From Chelonobacter sp006228105 (lineage in GTDB: Bacteria; Pseudomonadota; Gammaproteobacteria; Enterobacterales; Pasteurellaceae), in assembly GCF_006228105.1 (NCBI RefSeq), contig NZ_VDHH01000053.1: 36,570 nt of DNA. The stretch is one strand, 5' to 3'. Below are positions 1 to 7,827 of the stretch, piece after piece. The notes under the pieces were generated by a model, which saw only the letters and a program-made list of their open reading frames with translations, searched no databases and was not told the origin of the DNA. The position numbers and the translations under genes are program-made. Each line of letters begins with the position of its first letter. The stretch's first letter is position 1.

Positions 1-9
1 AGATCAACA

Positions 10-18
10 GACCCTATT
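10..18 (+). promoter_or_regulatory. GACCCTAWT motif, copy 1 (purC leader)
   Basis: The GACCCTATT core sits 28 bases before the purC start codon, inside the longer match AGATCAACAGACCCTATT at positions 1-18. Near-identical blocks lie upstream of mlaF, tldD and argD. The function is unknown; a regulator site or a small-RNA target in the leader are possibilities, but nothing in the window decides. Confidence 0.4.
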
Positions 19-46
19 CGGGTGTTAACTTAAACGGGACAAGGCA

Positions 47-907
47 ATGCAACAAATCAGTTTAAATAAAATTTATTCAGGCAAAGTGCGTGATCTTTAT
101 GCAATTGATAACGATAGAATGTTGATGGTGGCGACCGATCGCCTGTCAGCGTTCGATGTCATTTTGGACGATCCTATTCCCGGCAAAGGGGAAATTCTGA
201 CACAAATTTCTAACTTTTGGTTTAAACAGTTGGAAAATATTATGCCGAATCATTTTACCGGAGAAACGGTTTATGATGTGTTACCAAAAGCGGAAGCTGA
301 CTTAATTAAAGACCGTGCAGTGGTTTGCAAACGGCTGACCCCAATCAAAATTGAGTCGATTGTGCGTGGCTATTTAACCGGTAGCGGCTTAAAAGATTAC
401 CGTCAAACCGGCACAATTTGTGGTTTGGTATTACCGCCGGGCTTGCAGGAAGCCAGCAAGTTACCAGAACCGATTTTCACCCCATCAAGCAAAGCTGAGG
501 TGGGCGATCACGATATCAATATCAGTTATCAAGCGTGCGAACAACTCATCGGTGTGGATTTGGCGGCAGAAGTAAAACAAAAAGCGATTGCGCTATATCA
601 ACAAGCGGCAGAATATGCGCTGAGTAAAGGCATTATTATCTGTGATACCAAATTTGAATTTGGCTTGGATAAAGAGGGTGTTTTGACTTTGATGGACGAA
701 GTGCTGACGCCGGATTCCAGTCGCTTTTGGGCGGTAGAAAACTATCAAGAAGGCACTAATCCGCCGTCATTTGATAAACAATTTATTCGTGATTGGCTGG
801 AGCAAAGTGGGTGGAATAAACAAGCACCGGCGCCGAAAGTACCGGCCGAGATTATTCAAAAAACGGTGGATAAATATCAAGAAGCGTTGACGTTATTAAC
901 GCGGTGA
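47..907 (+). CDS. purC: Phosphoribosylaminoimidazole-succinocarboxamide synthase
   Basis: SAICAR synthase joins CAIR and aspartate using ATP, in cytoplasmic de novo purine synthesis. The 286-residue product shows the family signatures: GKVRDLY near residue 12, TDRLSAFD at 30-37, the IESIVRGYLTGSG block near 103, DTKFEFG, and LMDEVLTPDSSRFW toward the C-terminus. It is longer than the roughly 237-residue enteric enzyme; the extra C-terminal segment after about residue 235 resembles the longer PurC type. The ATG follows an AAGG at short spacing. The gene stands alone and ends at a strong hairpin terminator. The 3' part of purL lies at the other end of this window, but the two are not an operon. 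I see no purine-repressor box in the 46 bases before the start. The identification is firm. Confidence 0.96.
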   Translation: MQQISLNKIYSGKVRDLYAIDNDRMLMVATDRLSAFDVILDDPIPGKGEILTQISNFWFKQLENIMPNHFTGETVYDVLPKAEADLIKDRAVVCKRLTPIKIESIVRGYLTGSGLKDYRQTGTICGLVLPPGLQEASKLPEPIFTPSSKAEVGDHDINISYQACEQLIGVDLAAEVKQKAIALYQQAAEYALSKGIIICDTKFEFGLDKEGVLTLMDEVLTPDSSRFWAVENYQEGTNPPSFDKQFIRDWLEQSGWNKQAPAPKVPAEIIQKTVDKYQEALTLLTR

Positions 908-963
908 GCCTAATTAGCTGTGCGGAATACCTGCCTGCTCAAATATCGTTGTCAACAATCTCT

Positions 964-992
964 AATCCCTTATTTAAGGGATTTATTTTATC
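964..992 (+). terminator. Rho-independent terminator of purC
   Basis: An AATCCCTT/AAGGGATT stem of 8 bp with an ATTT loop is followed by a T-rich tail (TATTTTATCTT). It lies about 55 bases after the purC stop and before arcB. Confidence 0.8.
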
Positions 993-1035
993 TTGATATC
1001 GCTTCTATTGTTGAGGAAAAACTTAATCAAATATC

Positions 1036-3411
1036 ATGAAAAACGTTAAAACCTACCTACAGAATTATATTGATTGGATTATTCGGATTGGCAAGATTCG
1101 GTTTTCTTTGCTGGGATTATTGATTTTAGGGATATATGCCCTGATTATTCAGGCCGGCAGCACCCTGTTGTTTACCGGTGATTTAAAGTGGGGCGACATC
1201 TGGCGTTCGGTTATCTTTGGCTTATGCTCGGCGCCGTTTGTGATTTATTTTTTTTCTGTAGTGATCGAAAAACTGGAATTAGCGCGGCAAGGATCGGAAA
1301 AAACCTTAGCGCAGTTGAAGACCCTGCGCATGCAAGATTACCAACTTAATCAAGAAATGAATAAAAAAAACCTGTTGCTGAGCCGTGAAATTGATGAAAG
1401 GGCAAAGGCGGAGCAGGAGCTGACTTCGGCGTTGTTACATCTTGAACAAGAAGTAAGAGAACGGCGGCGGATTCAACTGGAATTGGAACAAAGTGCGCAT
1501 TTGTTACGTTCATTTTTTGATGCGTCACCGGATCTAGTGTTCTATCGTGGCGAAGATCACCGTTTTCTTGGTGCCAATAAAGCGATGGAAAAATTGACCG
1601 GTAAAAAATCAGAAGAACTGAAATTATTGACCCCTTTTGATGTATATAGCGAACGTTCGGCTAAAAAAGCAATTGAATCCGATATACAGGTGAGCAAAGA
1701 AAAAAAAGGGCTCAGTTATGAACAATGGTTATATTATCCGGATGGGCGAGCCGCCTGTTTTGAAATTTTGAAAGTTCCGTATTACGATAAAGTCAGTAAG
1801 CAAAATATTATCATCGGTTTTGGGCGCGATATTACTGAGCGCACGAGCTATCAAGAGATGATCGAGAAAAGCAGTCGCGATAAAACCAATATGATGACAA
1901 CCATCAGCCATGAACTGAAAACCCCACTTAATGGTATCATCGGCTTGAGCCGGATTCTCTTGGATGGCAATTTGGATGAACAACAACGCAATTACCTGCA
2001 AACGATTAAAGTCAGTGCGGTATCACTCGGGCATATTTTTAATGATTTGGTTGATTTAGAAAAAATTGAAACCCATCGTATAGAACTGTTTAATAAAGCT
2101 TGTGATTTTAATAATTTATTGAATGATATTAACAATATTGCCTCGGTGATGGCAGCACAGAAAAATCTTAAATTTGAGATGTTGCTCAAAAATAGGTTAC
2201 CGGACTGGATTCAGGTTGACCCGATTCGATTGAATCAAGTGCTGTGGAATTTGATTAGTAATGCGGTCAAATTTACCCCGAAAGGTTGGGTCAGATTGAC
2301 GGTGGCAAAGTCCGGACAGGATCGGCTGGTGTTTCAAATCAGTGACAGCGGCATTGGCATTCCGCAAGCCGAATTGAATAATATTTTCACGATGTATTAT
2401 CAGGTGAAATCGAAGGACAATATGCGGGCGCTGGGTAGTGGCATTGGTTTGTCGGTATCTAAAAAAATTGCCTCGTTGATGCACGGTAATTTATCGGTCG
2501 AAAGTGAGGAGAATATCGGTACAACATTTACGCTCGATATTGCCGCACCGGAAATTGAAAAAGCAGTGGATATCAGCATGGCGCCGAGCATCGGTGCGTT
2601 GAATATTTTATTAGTAGAAGATATCGAAGTGAATATCATCGTTGCCAAATCGATTCTGGAAAAATTGGGCTATCATGTTGATATTGCGATGACTGGAGCC
2701 GAAGCACTGAAAAAATTCTATCAAAATCAATATGATTTATTATTACTAGACATCCAATTGCCGGATATGTCCGGTTTTGATATTGCGATGACACTGCGTC
2801 AGCAGTACGAAAATGATGAAATTGATTATTTACCGCCGCTGGTGGCGCTGACGGCGAATGTGCTGAATAACAAGCGTCACTATTTGCAGCAAGGAATGGA
2901 CGATGTATTATCAAAACCGCTATCGCTGGAAGCGCTAAATTTAACACTAAAACAGCTGTTTGGCGAGGAGCAACCGCTGGAGTTAGCCGGTATTGAGGAG
3001 GATATTGAAGAGGTGTTGCCAGCCGAGGTTAAAACGCAACAGCAAAGTGCGGTGATGGCGTTTGACTATCCGATGTTAGATGAGTTGATCGAGCTGATGG
3101 GAAAAGAGAATGTGATGAAAAGTGCGCTATTGTTTGAGCAATTGATGCCCGGTTATATTGAAGAACTGACTCAGCACTACCAAGCTTATCAGCAAGACCG
3201 CACTTTGAAAACTGCGGTTGCGGAAGATGCACATAAAATCAAAGGTGCGGCCGCTTCATTGGGCTTAAACCGTATTCGTGATATTGCCGAGCTGGCGCAA
3301 CATCAGGATTCGCCCCAATGGGAAGAACAGATTGCCGTTTGGATTGAGGTGATACAAGAAGAGTGGCGTAGTAGTATGACAGCGTTGAAAAAATGGATTG
3401 CAAACCGTTGA
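1036..3411 (+). CDS. arcB: Aerobic respiration control hybrid sensor kinase ArcB
   Basis: This inner-membrane redox sensor feeds phosphate to the response regulator ArcA under low-oxygen conditions. The 791 residues carry the full tripartite plan: two membrane helices (about 22-45 and 57-79), a coiled coil (about 85-150), a PAS domain (about 155-270), and a histidine-kinase core with TISHELKTPLNG, where the phospho-acceptor is His292. ATPase boxes follow (NLISNAVKFTP, DSGIGIP, GSGIGLS), then a receiver domain (about 522-645) with acceptor Asp572, and a C-terminal HPt domain with AHKIKG, His733. The domain order and His292 match E. coli ArcB (778 aa). The first in-frame ATG after a stop codon was chosen; the GAGGAA upstream is spaced rather far (about 15 bases). 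The gene converges with the Dcu transporter across a two-way terminator. Two uptake signals lie near the 3' end. Confidence 0.95.
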   Translation: MKNVKTYLQNYIDWIIRIGKIRFSLLGLLILGIYALIIQAGSTLLFTGDLKWGDIWRSVIFGLCSAPFVIYFFSVVIEKLELARQGSEKTLAQLKTLRMQDYQLNQEMNKKNLLLSREIDERAKAEQELTSALLHLEQEVRERRRIQLELEQSAHLLRSFFDASPDLVFYRGEDHRFLGANKAMEKLTGKKSEELKLLTPFDVYSERSAKKAIESDIQVSKEKKGLSYEQWLYYPDGRAACFEILKVPYYDKVSKQNIIIGFGRDITERTSYQEMIEKSSRDKTNMMTTISHELKTPLNGIIGLSRILLDGNLDEQQRNYLQTIKVSAVSLGHIFNDLVDLEKIETHRIELFNKACDFNNLLNDINNIASVMAAQKNLKFEMLLKNRLPDWIQVDPIRLNQVLWNLISNAVKFTPKGWVRLTVAKSGQDRLVFQISDSGIGIPQAELNNIFTMYYQVKSKDNMRALGSGIGLSVSKKIASLMHGNLSVESEENIGTTFTLDIAAPEIEKAVDISMAPSIGALNILLVEDIEVNIIVAKSILEKLGYHVDIAMTGAEALKKFYQNQYDLLLLDIQLPDMSGFDIAMTLRQQYENDEIDYLPPLVALTANVLNNKRHYLQQGMDDVLSKPLSLEALNLTLKQLFGEEQPLELAGIEEDIEEVLPAEVKTQQQSAVMAFDYPMLDELIELMGKENVMKSALLFEQLMPGYIEELTQHYQAYQQDRTLKTAVAEDAHKIKGAAASLGLNRIRDIAELAQHQDSPQWEEQIAVWIEVIQEEWRSSMTALKKWIANR

Positions 3412-3450
3412 TTGCCATTGCACAAAAGATACTTGAATAATGAAAAAATA

Positions 3451-3490
3451 AAAGAGATAGCGCAAAGTGCGGTCTATCTCTTTATTTTTA
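3451..3490. terminator. Two-way terminator with an uptake signal in its loop (arcB / dcuB)
   Basis: A perfect 10-bp stem (AAAGAGATAG, 3451-3460, with CTATCTCTTT, 3474-3483) encloses a 13-base loop that holds the uptake signal AAGTGCGGT at 3465-3473. It is T-rich on both outgoing strands (TTTATTTTTATC on plus, TATTTTTTCATT on minus). It therefore probably ends both convergent genes. Confidence 0.85.
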
Positions 3491-3505
3491 TCTCAACTGT
3501 TCAGA

Positions 3506-4822
3506 TTAACCCAAGAAGATACCGGCGAAAATAAAGCCGAAGATCAAACTGAAAATCAAACTGAGTAAGCCCGGAATCATAAAACTATGGTTAAAAATGT
3601 ATTTACCGATTCGAGTAGTACCCGTGGTATCGAAGTCGATTGAGGCAATAATCGGGCCGTAGTTAGGAATAAAGAAATAACCGTTTACCGCAACGAATGT
3701 GGCGATAATCACTGGGGCAGGCAAGCCTAATGAGATTCCTAGCGGTACTAATACTGCAGTTGTCGCACCTTGGCTGTTGACCAACACCGACAACGCAAAC
3801 AGTGCAAAAGCAAAGGTCCACGGGGCAAATTCCACCAAACCGGAAACCATCTCTTTCACTTCGGTCATGTGAGCGCCCATCAAGGTGTCGCCTAACCAAG
3901 CAATCCCGAAAATCGCAACGATTGCCCGCATACCGGCATGGAACACCGAGCCTTGCGTGATTTGGTTGCCGTCTGGTTTACAGATCAAAATAATCAAAGC
4001 CGCAATGGTCAGCATGATAATTTCGATGGTGTGCGCCATACCCATTGCTTTACCATCAAAGTGCGGTCGCAAATCCGGGAATGCGCCCATAACCACCACT
4101 AACAAGGCACCAAACAGGAACAAGCCGACTGAACGAACCGCATTTTTGCTGATTGGCATATGCTCAACATCTAAGCTGGTTGCATTTTTTTCAGCATATT
4201 CAGGATCTTGTAGTAAGCGTTGATAGTGCGGATCATCTTTCAGTTCTTTGCCCATTTTGTTGACAAACAGACATGCCAGCCCAATCCCTAAAATAGTCGA
4301 TGGAACGGTGACACTTAAGACATTAGTCAGTGTTATCCCCTGTGGCTCAAGATAGGCGACACAAGCAACTACCGCTGCCGCAATCGGGCTGGCAACAATA
4401 GCAAATTGTGAGGCGATAACCGCCATTGAAAGTGGACGTGAAGGGCGTACACCGTTGTAACGGCTGACTTCCGCAATCACTGGCAGCACCGAATAGGCAA
4501 CATGACCGGTTCCTGCTAATACAGTAAAGGTGTAAGTCACTGCCGGGGCAATAAAAGTGATGTATTTTGGATTTTTACGCAAGATACGAGTTGCAATTTG
4601 AATCATATAGTTCAAACCGCCGGCAGCCTGCATGGCGGCAGCGGCAGACACCACCGCCATAATCATCAACATCACGTCGATTGGCGGACTGGTTGGCTGT
4701 AAATTGAATCCAAATGCTAAAATGGCAAGTCCTAAACCCCCCATAACTCCCAAGCCGATGCCGCCAAGTCGGGCACCAATCAAAATACATAGTAAAACTA
4801 TAGCAAATTGAAATAGAAACAT
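3506..4822 (-). CDS. dcuB: Anaerobic C4-dicarboxylate transporter, DcuA/DcuB family
   Basis: This inner-membrane antiporter exchanges fumarate, malate or aspartate for succinate during anaerobic growth. The 438 residues are strongly hydrophobic with about ten or more membrane segments. They show family blocks such as GARLGGIGLG (about 16-25), NPKYITFIAP with the LAGTGHVAYSVLPVI block, and the C-terminal TGTTRIGK...NHSFMIPGL. The sequence shares features with both E. coli DcuA (GARLGGIG, TTRIGKYIFNH) and DcuB (GTGHVAYSVLP, DLRPHFDGK), so the paralogue assignment is moderate. The start ATG is preceded by GGAG at normal spacing. One uptake signal lies inside the gene. The leader region holds two hairpins and a possible extended -10 promoter. 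Proximity to arcB is functionally fitting but they are separate units. Confidence 0.88.
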   Translation of the reverse strand: MFLFQFAIVLLCILIGARLGGIGLGVMGGLGLAILAFGFNLQPTSPPIDVMLMIMAVVSAAAAMQAAGGLNYMIQIATRILRKNPKYITFIAPAVTYTFTVLAGTGHVAYSVLPVIAEVSRYNGVRPSRPLSMAVIASQFAIVASPIAAAVVACVAYLEPQGITLTNVLSVTVPSTILGIGLACLFVNKMGKELKDDPHYQRLLQDPEYAEKNATSLDVEHMPISKNAVRSVGLFLFGALLVVVMGAFPDLRPHFDGKAMGMAHTIEIIMLTIAALIILICKPDGNQITQGSVFHAGMRAIVAIFGIAWLGDTLMGAHMTEVKEMVSGLVEFAPWTFAFALFALSVLVNSQGATTAVLVPLGISLGLPAPVIIATFVAVNGYFFIPNYGPIIASIDFDTTGTTRIGKYIFNHSFMIPGLLSLIFSLIFGFIFAGIFLG

Positions 4823-5133
4823 AACTGCTCCATTACTTTAATTATAAATAAGAAATAATTATTCCCTGTTAAAAAGGGAATTGTTCTGTCATCAAATTCT
4901 GGTGGTTTATGCAATGATAAACCACCAGACTAGATGGCGCGTATTCTATCAGGAGTGTTATAAAAAAGAGAGTGTAATTCCGCTAAAAACCCGCTTTAAA
5001 TCAAATTGCCAGCTAATTTTTGCTGAAAACTAAAATGCGATCAGTAAGTGATAGATTGGTGTTGGCTAGCTACTTGACCAAAGTCGCATAATAAGGGCAT
5101 TATATTGGCATAACTACTAGAGGAGAGGTAGAT
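4823..5133. promoter_or_regulatory. Divergent intergenic region between dcuB and the DUF29 gene
   Basis: This 311-base gene-free stretch holds several signals. On the minus strand, 4943-4948 reads as an extended -10 (TGATAGAAT) that could serve dcuB. Two inverted repeats lie between it and dcuB: a 12-bp arm pair at 4898-4909/4918-4929 (TCTGGTGGTTTA, 8-base loop) and a 7-bp pair at 4861-4867/4875-4881 (ATTCCCT). On the plus strand, TTGACC (5074-5079) and CATTAT (5098-5103) with an 18-base spacer could serve the DUF29 gene. I saw no convincing FNR or CRP palindrome. Confidence 0.4.
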
Positions 5134-5568
5134 ATGAGTAAAGTATACAATGAAGATTTCTATGGCTGGGTGACAGAGCAGACTGAATTACTGAGAGCTG
5201 GGGCACTCAATCAATTAGATATCGAAAATCTTATTGAGGAGATGGAAAGCATGGGGAGAAGTGAACTGTCGCAGCTGAATAATCGATTTCGAATATTGAT
5301 TGCCCATTTGCTCAAATGGGGCTATCAGCCGAGCCATCGCGGAAAAAGTTGGGAATTGACCATCAAAGAACAGCGAAAAGCGATTGAACGTTTGATAAAA
5401 AACTCTCCATCATTAAAAAATCCAATGAATAAAGAAGAGTTCTTAGAGTGGGCGTGGGAGTCTGCTATATTTGATGCCGCACGTAAAACGTCAATGTCAG
5501 ATTCAGATTTTCCAAGTAAGCCAATCTGGACATTAGAAGAGATTCTAAGTTCGGACTTTTTTCCATAA
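5134..5568 (+). CDS. DUF29 domain protein
   Basis: This 144-residue protein matches the DUF29 family over its whole length: YNEDFYGWVTEQTELLRAG near the start, then LDIENLIEEMESMGRSE (about 28-44), the HLLKWGYQP block (about 58-66) and SWELTIKEQRKAIE. DUF29 proteins have no established biochemical role; they are small, helical and soluble, and scattered unevenly across bacteria. The start is well supported by GAGGAGAGG seven or so bases upstream. The gene is single, sits 10 bases from the 3' end of a tRNA-Arg gene on the other strand, and has no uptake signal. That position beside a tRNA suits an accessory insertion, but no direct repeats or integrase are visible. I make no functional claim. 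Confidence 0.85.
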   Translation: MSKVYNEDFYGWVTEQTELLRAGALNQLDIENLIEEMESMGRSELSQLNNRFRILIAHLLKWGYQPSHRGKSWELTIKEQRKAIERLIKNSPSLKNPMNKEEFLEWAWESAIFDAARKTSMSDSDFPSKPIWTLEEILSSDFFP

Positions 5569-5578
5569 CTAAAAAACA

Positions 5579-5655
5579 TGGCGAACGTGGGCGGATTCGA
5601 ACCGCCGACCTATCCCTTAGGAGGGGATTGCTCTATCCGGCTGAGCTACACATTC
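5579..5655 (-). tRNA. tRNA-Arg (anticodon CCT)
   Basis: The minus strand folds into a full 77-base cloverleaf. It has a 7-bp acceptor stem (GAATGTG with CACGTTC, one T-G pair), a GCTC/GAGC D stem, an ATCCC/GGGAT anticodon stem around the loop CTCCTAA (anticodon CCT, reading the rare codon AGG), a GGCGG/CCGCC T stem with loop TTCGAAT, discriminator G and encoded CCA. The loop matches E. coli argW. Confidence 0.95.
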
Positions 5656-5664
5656 GCGGAGAAA

Positions 5665-6522
5665 TCACTGAGATTTATGTTTGCTGAGTGAGGAATGCTG
5701 AATCTGAACTTTTTTGCCGCGTCCTAAAAAATACTCCCCTAGCTGTTGAGCGATATAGACTGAGCGGTGTTTGCCGCCAGTACAACCGATGGCAATTGTC
5801 AGGTAGCTGCGGTTGTTTTTTTCCAACAGAGGTAGCCACGTTTCAATATAGTTGCGGGTAGTATAAATAAAATTATGCACATCGTTTTGCCGATTTAAAA
5901 AGTCGATCACCGGCTCTTCCAGTCCAGTCATCGGGCGCAGTTGCGGCTCCCAGTGTGGGTTTGGCAAAAAACGTACATCGAAAACATAATCGGCATCCAG
6001 CGGAATGCCATATTTGAAACCAAACGATTCAAACACGATGTTCAGCTCTTTATTGGATTTGCCTCGTAGAAATTGGCGCAGTTTTTCCGCCAGCTCATGG
6101 GTAGAAATCTGCGTGGTATCCAGAATTAAATCGGCGTGTTGAAACAGCGGCTCCAACATTTCGCGTTCGACCTCTATTGCTGCTTCAAGGGTGATATTTT
6201 TTACCGAAAGCGGGTGTAGACGGCGGCTGTCGCTGTAACGTCGAATCAGAGCACTGGGTTCACAATCTAAGAAAATAGTTTTGACCTTGATATCAAACGG
6301 CAGCTGCTGCAATACTTGCTCTAATAGCACTGGCGACTCGGGAATATTACGAATATCCAGACTGATAGCAACGGATTCTTGGTTATTTTTCAGAATATCA
6401 ATCGACTGGCTGAATAGCGCCAACGGAAGGTTATCAATACAATAATAACCGATGTCTTCCAGTGCACGCAGCGCAACTGATTTGCCAGAGCCGGAGCGTC
6501 CGCTGATAATAATAAGTTCCAT
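5665..6522 (-). CDS. rapZ: RNase adapter protein RapZ
   Basis: RapZ is an RNA-binding nucleotide-binding protein. In enterics it presents the small RNA GlmZ to RNase E and so controls glucosamine-6-phosphate synthase. The product has a Walker A motif GRSGSGKS at residues 8-15, the DIRN block, DVRFLPNPHWEPQLRPMTG, and the C-terminal GCTGGKHRSV typical of RapZ, ending in a basic tail. I placed the start at 6522 (285 residues, E. coli 284) because GGAG precedes it at good spacing and the upstream 45 codons match nothing in the family. It is the last gene of lptC-lptA-lptB-ptsN-rapZ, followed at once by the tRNA-Arg gene. The enteric npr gene is absent after it. Confidence 0.93.
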   Translation of the reverse strand: MELIIISGRSGSGKSVALRALEDIGYYCIDNLPLALFSQSIDILKNNQESVAISLDIRNIPESPVLLEQVLQQLPFDIKVKTIFLDCEPSALIRRYSDSRRLHPLSVKNITLEAAIEVEREMLEPLFQHADLILDTTQISTHELAEKLRQFLRGKSNKELNIVFESFGFKYGIPLDADYVFDVRFLPNPHWEPQLRPMTGLEEPVIDFLNRQNDVHNFIYTTRNYIETWLPLLEKNNRSYLTIAIGCTGGKHRSVYIAQQLGEYFLGRGKKVQIQHSSLSKHKSQ

Positions 6523-6565
6523 GTTGCCTAGTCTCCTATAATCCAGGTGATCAGTAATGTTGTGA

Positions 6566-7054
6566 TCAACTGGCGCTGACGGCGACAGGCTCATCTTCAC
6601 TATGCTGATCCAACTTGCAGAAAATGTCCCAGATCTCCTCTTTGCTTTTAGCGGCACGCAGCTGTTTTGCCAATGTTTTATTGGTTAATTTTTTGGCAAT
6701 TTCCGGCAAACATGGGGCAAACTGTTGACATAAACCGATGGGAATAAACAGCGCCAGCAGCAGATCGACCTCACGATTATCCGGTGCTTTGTAGTCAATA
6801 GGTGTGGTAAGTTGTAGAAAAACTGCAATCGGTTTTTCTCCTTGCGACAATTTAGCGCGTGGCAGCGCAATTCCACCACCAAGTGCGGTGCAACCGACTT
6901 TTTCCCGTTCGCATAAATGCTCAAAGCAGATTTGGGTATCTTCTTCGGTTTCAGCACCAATGATTTCGCTGAATATTTCGAGGATACGTTTTTTACTTGA
7001 TGCCATAACACCTTGACGAATATTGTCAGGGCTGAGCAAATGGGTAAATTTCAT
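6566..7054 (-). CDS. ptsN: PTS IIA-Ntr homologue PtsN lacking the active-site histidine
   Basis: The 162 residues align along their length with the nitrogen-PTS protein PtsN: an N-terminal MKFTHLLSPDNI, the EREKVGCTALGGGIALP block, and LLLALFIPI. In E. coli the phosphorylated His73 lies in GIAIPHGKL; here the same spot reads GIALPRAKL, so Arg66 replaces the histidine. The second conserved histidine region (THLHTL in E. coli) reads QFAPCL. The protein therefore probably cannot take phosphate by the usual route and may act as a locked, unphosphorylated regulator. The tail (about 148-162) is acidic then small-residue rich. It sits between lptB and rapZ; rpoN, hpf and npr, which surround it in enterics, are missing. 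One uptake signal lies in the gene. Confidence 0.9.
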   Translation of the reverse strand: MKFTHLLSPDNIRQGVMASSKKRILEIFSEIIGAETEEDTQICFEHLCEREKVGCTALGGGIALPRAKLSQGEKPIAVFLQLTTPIDYKAPDNREVDLLLALFIPIGLCQQFAPCLPEIAKKLTNKTLAKQLRAAKSKEEIWDIFCKLDQHSEDEPVAVSAS

Positions 7055-7087
7055 CTTACAATCTCTCTTGGTTGAGGTTAACCGAGG

Positions 7088-7813
7088 CTATAGTTTGAAT
7101 TGATCGCCCAAGTAAACGCGTTTTACATCTTCATTTTGCAAAATATCCTGTGGGCTGCCAGTGGCGATCATGTTGCCGGCACTGACGATATATGCACGTT
7201 CGCAAACATCCAGTGTTTCGCGCACGTTATGATCGGTGATCAACACACCTAAGCCCCGCTCTTTAAGATGTAAAATAATTTTTTTGATGTCAATCACCGA
7301 AATTGGGTCAACACCGGCAAAAGGTTCGTCTAACAGAATAAATTTCGGATTGACTGCCAGCGCACGGGCAATTTCGACCCGACGACGTTCACCGCCAGAC
7401 AATGATTGCCCTGAGTTATTGCGGATATGATCGATATGAAATTCGTCGATCAGCTCTTCTGCCCGCTGTTTGCGCTGTTTTTGGGTTAAATCTTTGCGAA
7501 TTTCCAACACCGCCATTAAATTGTCATAAACACTTAAACGACGGAAAATCGAGGCTTCTTGCGGCAGATAGCCAATGCCTTGTTGTGCGCGGTTATGCAT
7601 CGGCAATAGGGTAATATCCAAATCGTCGATCTTAATCGATCCGTGGTCGTTTTTGACTAAGCCGACGACCATATAAAAGGTGGTGGTTTTGCCGGCGCCG
7701 TTCGGGCCGAGCAAGCCGACGATTTCGCCGGAATTGACGGTCAAGCTGACATCATGGACAACTTGGCGTCCCTTATAGGATTTCGCCAGATTTTGTGCCG
7801 AAAGAATAGACAT
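7088..7813 (-). CDS. lptB: LPS export ABC transporter ATPase LptB
   Basis: LptB is the cytoplasmic ATPase that with LptF and LptG pulls lipopolysaccharide from the inner membrane into the LptC-LptA bridge. The 241 residues show Walker A GPNGAGKTT (36-44), Q-loop GYLPQEASIF (81-90), signature LSGGE (138-142), Walker B FILLDEPFAGVDP (158-170) and the switch histidine in TDHNVRETLDVC. The EASIFRRLSV and DEPFAGVDP segments are specific to LptB rather than to amino-acid transporter ATPases. It follows lptA by 14 bases in the same operon. lptF and lptG are not in the window. Confidence 0.96.
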   Translation of the reverse strand: MSILSAQNLAKSYKGRQVVHDVSLTVNSGEIVGLLGPNGAGKTTTFYMVVGLVKNDHGSIKIDDLDITLLPMHNRAQQGIGYLPQEASIFRRLSVYDNLMAVLEIRKDLTQKQRKQRAEELIDEFHIDHIRNNSGQSLSGGERRRVEIARALAVNPKFILLDEPFAGVDPISVIDIKKIILHLKERGLGVLITDHNVRETLDVCERAYIVSAGNMIATGSPQDILQNEDVKRVYLGDQFKL

Positions 7814-7827
7814 AAAAAATTAACCTG

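Noticed and set aside
1..46. PurR operator before purC
   Set aside because: No ACGCAAACGTTTGCGT-like palindrome is visible in the available leader.
6523..6657. Longer N-terminus for rapZ
   Set aside because: The extra 45 codons overlap the end of ptsN and match nothing; the ATG at 6522 has GGAG and gives the normal length.
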